Source of the DNA: JALYXI01 sp963795835
GTDB lineage: Bacteria > Acidobacteriota > Terriglobia > Bryobacterales > Bryobacteraceae
NCBI GenBank assembly: GCA_963795835.1
Contig: CAWCJC010000002.1
Span: forward strand, 1 to 64,000
DNA: 64,000 bases
Direction: 5' to 3'
Each line of letters opens with the position of its first letter. Position 1 is the first letter of the stretch. The notes under the pieces were generated by a model that was not told the DNA's origin, did no database searches, and saw only the letters and a program-made list of their open reading frames with translations. Positions 57,533-64,000 of this stretch are shown one piece after another. Both the position numbers and the translations under genes were made by a program.

Positions 57533-57959
57533 TTTAAACGTCTGGCTTGCTCTTACCGACCCATCGCACATTCACAGTGGTAGGGCGTGGCACTGGCTCA
57601 GCCACAATCCACGCGCCTCACGTTTGATCTTCTCTCGCTATACGCAGCTCGGTTTCCTTCGGTTGGTGACGACTCAAGCCGTAATGGGGGAGCAAGTACT
57701 CACGATTGAGAAAGCTTGGAGCGTCTACGATGGTTGGTTAGATGATCCGAGAGTGGAGTGGCACCCGGAACCGAGAGGCATGGACGAGGCGTTGAGAAGG
57801 GCTACCCAACCCGTTGCGCTCCTGGGCGCTTCAAAATCGATTGGCGATTGTTACCTGCTGGCTCACGCGGTTCAGAGTCAAGCAACTCTGGTCACTTTCG
57901 ACAAGGGTCTTCACGCGCGGGCTAAGAAGCAGGGACATCTTTCCTTGGTTCCGGATTAG
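57513..57959 (+). CDS. vapC: VapC-type PIN-domain toxin
   Basis: A 148-residue PIN-domain RNase. Acidic active-site residues: Asp in YFPDLNVWLAL near the start, Glu in VMGEQVLT or the adjacent helix, Asp in GASKSIGDCYLLAHAV and Asp in ATLVTFDKGLH. I chose ATG 57513 because the PIN fold begins directly there; ATG 57501 in the same frame is possible. It cleaves tRNA or rRNA in known VapC proteins. It overlaps the antitoxin gene by 20 bases and the end of the beta-lactamase-like gene by four. Confidence 0.8.
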   Translation: MTSYFPDLNVWLALTDPSHIHSGRAWHWLSHNPRASRLIFSRYTQLGFLRLVTTQAVMGEQVLTIEKAWSVYDGWLDDPRVEWHPEPRGMDEALRRATQPVALLGASKSIGDCYLLAHAVQSQATLVTFDKGLHARAKKQGHLSLVPD

Positions 57960-58852
57960 TTCGCCCGGTTATACCGGCGCGCCAGTTCCCCCGCGATGAA
58001 CGGGATGATTTCAGCCCGCTTGGCATTGTCCGTGGTGAAGATGACGGCGACGTATTTAGCGCCGTTCGGGAGCTCGACGTAGGTCGCGTCGTGGCGGGTG
58101 GTGGAGGTCCAGCCGGCTTTGGACCAGAGCTTTGCATCTCTGGGCAAGGCGGAGCCGGAGAAGCCATGGGCTTGGTCATCGGGGTCTTTGGAGGGTGTCG
58201 TGAAGTTTCTCTGGAGGAGCTCCATCATTTGCTTGCATCTCTCAGGGCTCACTGCTTTGCCCGTTACGATCGATTCGAGCAATCTTGCCGTGGCATCCGT
58301 TGTGAGCCGGTTGTTGTTCTCGAAATTTTTGCCACGGCCTTGGCGTTCGCGGCCGTAGGGGCCTTCTGAAAATGTCTTCTGGTTCGTATTAATGCCTGTG
58401 TAGCCCATTCCGGCGAAGTAGCGGTTTACCCAGTTTCGTTTTTCCTGCCATTGCGCCATTTCGGCCGGCGGAAGCTCCGGGCCGCTCGTGGTTCCCGTGA
58501 TCGTGTCGAGCACCAATGCCGTCGCTTCATTGGTGGAATCGACAATCATGTCGTGCATGGCGCGGCGGAGTTCCGGAGTATCCGCTGCTTTGCCGTTTTC
58601 CAGCTGCTGGTGGATCCCGACAAGGTAAAAGAGCTTGACCACGCTCGCTGGATACATGGCGGTATCGCCCCGGTAGCTGGCTGTTTCGCCGGTTTTCAGA
58701 TCCCGCACGGTCACAGCAAGTTTGTCCGCGGTGAGACCGCCGGCTTCGAAACGCGCGATCGCTTCCTTCGCGATGGATTGGACGCGCGCCTCAAGAGACT
58801 CCGCCTTTAGAGAAATTGCCAACGCCAGGAACAAAGCAGCCGAACGAACCAT
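57956..58852 (-). CDS. Secreted class A beta-lactamase-like serine hydrolase
   Basis: A 298-residue exported protein (signal VRSAALFLALAISLKAE). S-x-x-K active site in MYPASVVKLFYLVG, the S-x-N-like IVDSTNEATALVLD, and a K-x-G variant of the KTG triad in LWSKAGWTSTTRHDA. The family includes class A beta-lactamases and D-Ala peptidase relatives; without the canonical KTG its activity on beta-lactams is uncertain. Divergent from the csm operon, 42 bases apart. Confidence 0.8.
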   Translation of the reverse strand: MVRSAALFLALAISLKAESLEARVQSIAKEAIARFEAGGLTADKLAVTVRDLKTGETASYRGDTAMYPASVVKLFYLVGIHQQLENGKAADTPELRRAMHDMIVDSTNEATALVLDTITGTTSGPELPPAEMAQWQEKRNWVNRYFAGMGYTGINTNQKTFSEGPYGRERQGRGKNFENNNRLTTDATARLLESIVTGKAVSPERCKQMMELLQRNFTTPSKDPDDQAHGFSGSALPRDAKLWSKAGWTSTTRHDATYVELPNGAKYVAVIFTTDNAKRAEIIPFIAGELARRYNRAN

Positions 58853-58894
58853 ATCGTTTGATTCTAAAGGTCTGCTACCTTAGTCAAGTAACGA

Positions 58895-60331
58895 ATGTCC
58901 GAACAGCTCCTCGTTCAGGGGAAACTGCTGGGAATCGACGAGTTTCTCTCGTCCCCCACTCCCGCAGGAAATGGAATCATTGATGCGCGCTCTCTGTGGA
59001 TCACGCTGGTCTCAGAGGCGGTGCCTCGCGCCTTATTGGCGGAGCTGCAACTCTCTGCGCAATTGTTAGGGTCATCCGGCGGGGCGCAGTTCCTGGTGAT
59101 TATCCCCGATACCTTCCGCGAGCGCGCGGATGAGTTTCTTACGGAAACAGCACGGCAGATTGGAGCGGCAACAGGCGGACTGGTGACGCTGGTCTGGAGC
59201 GCAACGGAGAATTTAGGCGATTGGACAGTGGTGCGAAAGCGCTTGACCGATCAGCTGCAAGCTCGCCGGGATGCTCCTTTGGCCGCCGCGCGGGACTTCA
59301 CGCCGTTTGTTCCGGAAGCGAAAGAGGAAACAGTGTTGCCGGAGTTTCGCTCGGCCTCGTCGGTCGGCTGGTCCCCGGGGTTAACCACCGTAATCTCGGC
59401 GAATCAGGAAAAGCACAACTGGCCGCTCACTTCGGATCTGATGGCGGAAGGGATCGCGCTGGCGCGTCATGCGGCGCCGGGCGAGGCGGAGGGTTCGAAC
59501 GCCACGGTTCAGGAAATGGCCGCGCGCTCGAATGGGCGTCCGCTTTGGGGCGTGTTGAGGGGCGATGTCGATGACTTCGGCATCCGCTTACGCCGTCTGC
59601 ACAGCATTGAAGAGCATGTGCAGTTGTCGCTCCTGTATAAACAATTCTTCGCGGGCGAGTTAGAAATTCTCTGCAGCATGCCGGAGTTTTGGCGGCGCGT
59701 GACAATTCTGTATTCGGGCGGGAATGCGTTCGCGGTTTATGGCAGTTGGGACGCGCTGATCCAGCTGGCTCGCGAACTGCAGCGGATGTTCGGGCGCTTT
59801 GCCGAAGAAAGCCTGAAAGATTTTCCTGGGCCGGAAGCGAAAACGGTGACCATGGCTTGCGCCCTGGCTGAAGGTTTCGACACGCCTTTGAACGAAGTCT
59901 ATGCGGAATGCGGCCGGGACCTGGCGTTGGCGAAGGCCGCGGACAAGGATTGCATCTATTTGCTGGGCCGCGTTCTGGAATGGAAGCAGTTGGGCGATGC
60001 CGCGGAATTGAAAGAAGCGGTGGAACGCGTGAGCGAGGAATTCCGGGGCGGTTCGCAGTTCTTGTCCGAGTTGGACGCACTGTATGAAAAGGTTTCCTCG
60101 CCTCTTTTGACCGACCAGGAAAGGCTGCTCCGGCGGGCTTACCGGTTTCAGCGGCGCTTTACAGCAGCCGCCACGCGCGGTTCGAAAGAACGCGAATTCG
60201 GGAAGCTGCGGACGCATTTGATCAATGAAATTGTGGGGCGCAATGTGCGTCCCGCGAAAGGGAAACAGCTGAAGCTGCGTCCGGCGGGCGTGGTTGCGCT
60301 CGAGTGGGCAAGGCTTTCGCAGGACAACTAA
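58895..60331 (+). CDS. cas10: Cas10/Csm1 of type III-A CRISPR, lacking HD and cyclase motifs
   Basis: A 478-residue Cas10, against 750-850 for usual Csm1. It begins at LLVQGKLLGIDEFL, aligning with the g-D-i-x-G-I-Q-x-F-i segment just after the HD nuclease domain, and a stop codon lies two codons upstream of the ATG, so the HD domain is truly missing. RSLWITLVSEAVPRALL and LGSSGGAQFLVIIP follow. Palm 1 has WGVLRGDVDDFG (residues 223-229); Palm 2 has YSGGNAFAVYG (273-283), with N277-A278 in place of the catalytic Asp-Asp of GGDD. The Cys-rich zinc segment between the Palms is also gone. DNase and cyclic oligoadenylate synthesis are therefore predicted lost; a structural role in the Csm complex remains. 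Confidence 0.85.
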   Translation: MSEQLLVQGKLLGIDEFLSSPTPAGNGIIDARSLWITLVSEAVPRALLAELQLSAQLLGSSGGAQFLVIIPDTFRERADEFLTETARQIGAATGGLVTLVWSATENLGDWTVVRKRLTDQLQARRDAPLAAARDFTPFVPEAKEETVLPEFRSASSVGWSPGLTTVISANQEKHNWPLTSDLMAEGIALARHAAPGEAEGSNATVQEMAARSNGRPLWGVLRGDVDDFGIRLRRLHSIEEHVQLSLLYKQFFAGELEILCSMPEFWRRVTILYSGGNAFAVYGSWDALIQLARELQRMFGRFAEESLKDFPGPEAKTVTMACALAEGFDTPLNEVYAECGRDLALAKAADKDCIYLLGRVLEWKQLGDAAELKEAVERVSEEFRGGSQFLSELDALYEKVSSPLLTDQERLLRRAYRFQRRFTAAATRGSKEREFGKLRTHLINEIVGRNVRPAKGKQLKLRPAGVVALEWARLSQDN

Positions 60332-60333
60332 GA

Positions 60334-60898
60334 ATGGCAGACGAACAACAGCAGACTCCTCCGGCTCCGACATCAGGCACCCAAACCGCAAGGTGGCGGC
60401 GGCAATCGGCCCCCTCGCGAAGGCGGCGGCCGTCCCCCGCAGGGCAACCGTCCTCCGGGCGGCGGCGGTGGTGGGCGTCCGAATGACCGCGGAGATCGGG
60501 GTGACCGGCGTCCCGGTGGCGACCGGCCCGGCGGGGGCGATAAGTCCCGATTCGATGCGCCGGAAATCGAGCTTGAGAAATTGATGACGGACAGCCTGTA
60601 TCTGGACAATCAGGCTCACGGAATTGTGAGCCGGATGCGCGATATGGATACGGGAACGAAGAGCCAGTTGCGCCGGCTCTATAATGCCGTGCGCCGCGCC
60701 GTTCGCGCGCCCGAAACCGAACGTCAGCATGAGTTTGTGATGCTGCGCGCGCGGATTGCGTACACCATTGCCCGCCACAGCTTGCGCAGTCTGGACCAGA
60801 TTGAAAAGCTGCTGCTGCAAGTCACGCGCAAGAACGATCAGCGCGGCTACGAACGGTTCAAGGATCTGTTCGAAGCCATTATTGCCTACAACGAGTAG
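60334..60898 (+). CDS. csm2: Csm2 (Cas11) small subunit with Gly/Arg/Pro-rich N-terminal extension (one frameshift)
   Basis: The conserved part is encoded at about 60548-60898: FDAPEIELEKLMTDSLYLDN, then QLRRLYNAVRRAVRAPETER and RSLDQIEKLLLQVTRKNDQR, a helical Csm2 that lines the filament belly. From ATG 60334 (MADEQQQTPPAPTSGT), two bases after the cas10 stop, the frame changes near 60381 and then runs on without a stop through ~55 residues of R-P-P-Q-G-N, G-G-G-R-P and D-R-G-D-R repeats into the Csm2 core. Known Csm2 proteins are ~120-140 residues without such a tail. A start at TTG 60581 would remove the extension, but leaves ~250 bases without purpose in an otherwise tightly packed operon. 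Confidence 0.75.
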
Positions 60899-60909
60899 AA
60901 GAAGAAGCC

Positions 60910-61713
60910 ATGAGCGCCCATACCGCACAAACAGAACTGAAACTGATCGGCAAACTGATTCTTGAAGGGGAGATGCACTGCGAAACCGGGCTTCATGTCG
61001 GCGCGGGCAAGGGCTCGCTTGAGATCGGTGGTTCCGATAATCCCGTTGTCAAAGATTCGCTGGGCCGTCCGTACGTCCCGGGCTCCACGCTCCGCGGGCG
61101 CGTTCGCTCCCTGCTTGAACAGGCCACCGGAATGGCCGTTCCTTCGGAGTTGATCTTCATTTCCAAGCGCAAGGGCCAGGAAGTCCGGATTCACCAGAGC
61201 GACCGGCCGGACGATGAGATTTGCATCCTGTTCGGACGCAGCCCGAGCGAAGGCAACAACGCTTCACCCGCACGCCTGGCAGTTTTTGATGCGCCGCTCG
61301 ATCTGGAGAGCATCACGCAGCAGATGCGCGAAACCCTGGACGATGAGCTGACCGAAGTGAAGAGCGAGAATGCGATCGATCGCATCACGTCACAAGCCAA
61401 TCCGCGCACCATTGAGCGCGTTCCGGCAGGTGCGCGGTTCAAAGTGCGATTCGTGGTCGACATGCTTTGCGAAGAGGATGCGCCGCTAATCGGCATGCTG
61501 ATTCAGGGATTGCGTCTGCTGGAAGACGACACCTTGGGGGGCGGAGGTTCGCGCGGCAGCGGACGGGTTCGTTTCGCAAATTTGTCGCTCGGCTGGCGGA
61601 ATAAGGATTACTACGCGAAGGGATCCGAGCAGAAAGAGCTGGTCCCGGCCGGTGATCTGGCCGCGATCCAGACGCACATGAATACCGCTGGCACTTCGTT
61701 TCTCACTGAATAG
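60910..61713 (+). CDS. csm3: Csm3 (Cas7) backbone subunit
   Basis: A 267-residue RAMP protein forming the crRNA-binding backbone. GLHVGAGKGSLEIGGSDNPV aligns with the Csm3 thumb and catalytic loop; Asp43 in SDNPVVKD matches the conserved aspartate (Asp32/33 in characterised Csm3) that cleaves target RNA every six bases. VPGSTLRGRVRSLLEQ and the C-terminal glycine-rich loop TLGGGGSRGSGRVRF are present. Target-RNA slicing is therefore predicted to be intact even though Cas10 looks dead. It starts 11 bases after csm2 with GAAGAAG upstream. Confidence 0.9.
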   Translation: MSAHTAQTELKLIGKLILEGEMHCETGLHVGAGKGSLEIGGSDNPVVKDSLGRPYVPGSTLRGRVRSLLEQATGMAVPSELIFISKRKGQEVRIHQSDRPDDEICILFGRSPSEGNNASPARLAVFDAPLDLESITQQMRETLDDELTEVKSENAIDRITSQANPRTIERVPAGARFKVRFVVDMLCEEDAPLIGMLIQGLRLLEDDTLGGGGSRGSGRVRFANLSLGWRNKDYYAKGSEQKELVPAGDLAAIQTHMNTAGTSFLTE

Positions 61714-61719
61714 CCGCCC

Positions 61720-62655
61720 ATGAAACCAGGGTTTACAGTCCGGCTGCGGCCCACGGGGCCGTGGCGTATCGGCGGCGACACGTTTTACCGCAGCGATGCC
61801 CTTTATTCCGCAATCACCGGTGCGATGCATCTGCTCGCTCAGCGCGAGGAGTGGTTGAACGCGGGCGCGGCTGTGCGTTTCTCTTCGTGTTTTCCGTTTA
61901 TCGGGAACACCGGTTTGATCACGCCGCCGCGTTCCTTGTGGCCGCCTGCACCTTCGGCGAAGGTTCGATGGAAGGGCGCGCGCTTTGTACCGCTTTCGGC
62001 GGTTCGCGATTTAGTGGCAGGCAAGGCGCTGAACGACGATGCGTATTCGCTCGATGGACCCAGCCGGTGTCTGGTGCCTTCGGGGCGTCCGGGTCCGTTT
62101 CGCGAAATTGTCCGTAAACATGCCGCAATCGACCGGTTGACCGGGGTGGCAGACCCGTACTCGTTGACAGGAATCGAGTTTGCGCCCAATTCCGGTCTGT
62201 GGTGTCGCGTTTCTTTCGAATCCGAAGAAGCCATGGAACGATGGACGGAGCCCGTACAAGCTGCCTTCCGGTTGCTGGCCGATTCCGGTTTTGGAGGACG
62301 CCGCTCGCACGGTTGGGGCCGCGCCGAAAAGCCGCACTTTTCGAAGCCCAACCACCTGCATGACGAAGTGCCGCATGAGGGGGATTACTGGCTGCTGTCG
62401 GCGTTCATTCCGGGGCCGGAGGATCAGATCGATTGGGGGCGAGGGAGTTATTCTGTCTCGACGCGCGGGGGTCGGGTGGAGAGTTCCGGGGCGTTGAAGA
62501 AGCTGATTCGCGTTGTGGAGGAAGGGTCGGTGCTGGCGGCAAAGCGTCCTCCGGAAGGGTCGGCGCCGGATGTTGCGCCGGACGGTTCCGCTCATCCGGT
62601 ACTTCGGTTTGGGTTTGCTTTTGCGATTCCGCTGCATGAGGAGGTGTTCGCGTGA
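61720..62655 (+). CDS. csm4: Csm4 (Cas5-like) subunit
   Basis: A 311-residue RAMP protein that caps the crRNA 5' end and contacts Cas10. Family marks: FYRSDALYSAITGAMHLLA near the start, FPFIGNTGLITPPRSLWPP, and the glycine-rich loop LLADSGFGGRRSHGWGRAEK. Spacing to csm3 is six bases; csm5 begins inside its stop codon (GTGA). Confidence 0.9.
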   Translation: MKPGFTVRLRPTGPWRIGGDTFYRSDALYSAITGAMHLLAQREEWLNAGAAVRFSSCFPFIGNTGLITPPRSLWPPAPSAKVRWKGARFVPLSAVRDLVAGKALNDDAYSLDGPSRCLVPSGRPGPFREIVRKHAAIDRLTGVADPYSLTGIEFAPNSGLWCRVSFESEEAMERWTEPVQAAFRLLADSGFGGRRSHGWGRAEKPHFSKPNHLHDEVPHEGDYWLLSAFIPGPEDQIDWGRGSYSVSTRGGRVESSGALKKLIRVVEEGSVLAAKRPPEGSAPDVAPDGSAHPVLRFGFAFAIPLHEEVFA

Positions 62656-63782
62656 GATACAAGGTCACCTGCCTGACGCCAACGCTTGTAGGCGATGGCC
62701 AGAAGCTTGCGCCCATTGACTACATGGTCTGGAAAGATCAGGTCAATGTGCTCGATCAAACGCGCATTTTCCGGTTGTTATCGAAGGGTCCGCGCCTCGA
62801 AGGATATCTGCGGCAACTGAAGACCGCGACGCGGCTCGATTTTGCAAGCTGGGGCGGGTTTGCCCAAAACTTCGCGGGGCGGCGGATTCCATTTGAGAAT
62901 GCGGCTTATTCGGAGTATTGGAACAAGGCGCCGGTCGAAAGCTTAAGCATTCCCACGTTTGCGGAAGGCACGCAGGGGTCGTTCCTGCCGGGCGCCTCGA
63001 TTAAGGGCGCGCTGCGTACCGGAATGTTGGTTGCGGGTCTGCGCGAAGGTTCTCTGACGGAGTTGGCCGGTCGATACGGCGGCACGGAGCGGCCGCCCCG
63101 CCGTCCCGCTGAAGCCATAGAAGAACAGGTGGTGGGGAGCCGCACGAAGTTCTTCAGTGCTGCGGATTCGAATGCCGTTGCCCCTACCGCATTCAAGGTG
63201 TACCTGGTGCGGACTTCCACACTTCAGCCAAAGAGCGGCGGTTATCAGGTGGCCTGGAAGCAATCCCCACGCGGAGCGGTCAGCCGTGCGGAGGAGAGTA
63301 CGCCCGCGTTTATCGAGATGGCAACGCCGGGTGTAACGTTCGAAGGCGCGTGGAGCGAGAATCACTTCTTCGACAACCAGGAAGTGCGGCGCGTCTTGCG
63401 TTGGCGCGAGCCGGTGACGCGGGAAGCTGTGTTTCAGGCCGCGAACCAGTATGCCGCGAAACAGTTGGATGAGCATGCGAAGTACGCGGAGTGGACCGGA
63501 ATCGCGGCCCTCTCAGGCCAGATTTCGACGTTGCGCGAACGTTTGGCGAAGGCCGAATCGGGCGGGACATGCTTGCTTTCGATCGGGTGGGGAGCGGGCT
63601 TCTTAGGGAAGTCTGCCCTGCTTGATACCACGTCACCGGACGCTCGGAAGATCTTGCAGGCGCAGAATACCTATGCACGCGCCATTCAATCCGGCCTGCC
63701 GTTTCCGAAGACGCGCCGCATTGTGTTTCTGGGCAACCAACCCGCATCGCTGCCGGGTTGGATAGAATTGTCCGTGGAATGA
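62652..63782 (+). CDS. csm5: Csm5 subunit
   Basis: A 376-residue RAMP protein, the 3'-end cap of the Csm filament. YKVTCLTPTLVGDGQKLAPI at the start, YMVWKDQVNVLDQTRIFRLL, the SFLPGASIKGALRTGMLVAG motif, and LLSIGWGAGFLGKSALLDTT near the end. The GTG start overlaps csm4 by four bases. In other systems Csm5 recruits nucleases such as PNPase for crRNA trimming. The next gene begins on its stop codon. Confidence 0.9.
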   Translation: MRYKVTCLTPTLVGDGQKLAPIDYMVWKDQVNVLDQTRIFRLLSKGPRLEGYLRQLKTATRLDFASWGGFAQNFAGRRIPFENAAYSEYWNKAPVESLSIPTFAEGTQGSFLPGASIKGALRTGMLVAGLREGSLTELAGRYGGTERPPRRPAEAIEEQVVGSRTKFFSAADSNAVAPTAFKVYLVRTSTLQPKSGGYQVAWKQSPRGAVSRAEESTPAFIEMATPGVTFEGAWSENHFFDNQEVRRVLRWREPVTREAVFQAANQYAAKQLDEHAKYAEWTGIAALSGQISTLRERLAKAESGGTCLLSIGWGAGFLGKSALLDTTSPDARKILQAQNTYARAIQSGLPFPKTRRIVFLGNQPASLPGWIELSVE

Positions 63783-64000
63783 AACTCGCGGCTGTTCGCC
63801 TTCGTTGCTCTTTCCGCAAGCGCGGAAACTCCTACTTTTACCGCCGACGTCGCGCCGATTCTGTATCAGCACTGCACCGTTTGTCATCACCCGAACGATC
63901 TGGCGCCGATGTCGTTTCTGACTTACAAGGAAACCAAGCCTTGGGCCGCCGCAATCAGGGAAGCCGTTTTGACGCGCAAAATGCCACCGTGGAAAGCGGA
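63779..64000 (+). CDS. Cytochrome c-domain protein, start only (one frameshift)
   Basis: From about 63785 a frame reads SRLFAFVALSASAETPTFTA (signal peptide with an A-S-A-type cut site), then DVAPILYQHCTVCHHPNDLA with the heme motif CTVCH, and TYKETKPWAAAIREAVLTRK before running off the window. This is the acidobacterial/planctomycete pattern of secreted cytochrome c proteins ending in M-P-P-W. The likely ATG at 63779 overlaps the csm5 stop (ATGA) but is one base out of frame, probably a missing A in the AAA run. Confidence 0.7.
   Translation, partial: MKLAAVRLRCSFRKRGNSYFYRRRRADSVSALHRLSSPERSGADVVSDLQGNQALGRRNQGSRFDAQNATVESG

Overview
The window looks like chromosomal DNA of an acidobacterium of the Solibacter/Bryobacter type. 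The grounds are a very large TonB-dependent receptor with an N-terminal carboxypeptidase-regulatory-like domain, one-component-style beta-propeller/Y_Y_Y sensor kinases, the ku-ligD pair, a DUF4175/BatA/DUF58/MoxR operon and moderate-to-high GC. This is inferred from gene families; no 16S rRNA or other taxonomic marker is present. At least 15 genes that should be intact (dnaE2, ligD, katE, moxR, csm2 and others) are split by single-base frame changes. I read most of these as assembly indels rather than gene death and annotate those genes as whole loci.

Region 1 (1-515) holds the end of a c-type cytochrome gene and a short spacer. Region 2 (516-30037) is a putative genomic island. It is bounded on the right by an intact tRNA-Gly(CCC) gene (29993-30067, minus strand) and on the left by a 45-bp copy of that gene's anticodon-loop-to-CCA segment (516-560, one mismatch). 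A 16-bp repeat made of two GCAGTAA units lies just inside each end. The left end carries a plasmid-type replication module (a frameshifted RepA-like gene and a DnaA domain IV protein) and a HigBA-type toxin-antitoxin pair. The rest is redox and stress cargo: cytochrome P460 proteins, RpiB, a flavin disulfide reductase, a MOSC-ferredoxin reductase fusion, Dps, protoglobin, an SrpA-like catalase, XapX, three alpha/beta hydrolases, two metallo-beta-lactamase-fold proteins, two DoxX-like proteins, two sigma-factor-like proteins, an AraC regulator and two propeller-kinase/NarL two-component systems, one of them with a 1.2-kb tandem duplication. No integrase gene was recognised.

Region 3 (30163-44402) looks like ordinary chromosome: error-prone polymerase DnaE2, a small Smr protein, a DUF465 protein, RimI, the divergent ligD/ku NHEJ pair, a TonB-dependent receptor and a large-subunit catalase with a strong bidirectional terminator behind it. 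Region 4 (44448-57232) is one tightly packed minus-strand operon of seven genes: a VWA protein, a C13/caspase-like protein, a TPR-HExxH protein, MoxR, DUF58, a BatA-like protein and a DUF4175 protein with a Gln/Gly-rich tail.

Region 5 (57302-64000) has a VapBC pair, a class A beta-lactamase-like protein and the most interesting locus: a five-gene type III-A (Csm) effector operon, cas10-csm2-csm3-csm4-csm5. Its Cas10 starts after the HD nuclease domain would have ended and has GGNA in place of the cyclase GGDD motif, while Csm3 keeps the aspartate used for target-RNA cleavage. Csm2 carries a Gly/Arg/Pro-rich disordered N-terminal extension. No CRISPR array, cas6, cas1/2 or csm6-like gene is visible in the window. 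A cytochrome c gene begins directly on the csm5 stop codon and runs off the end.
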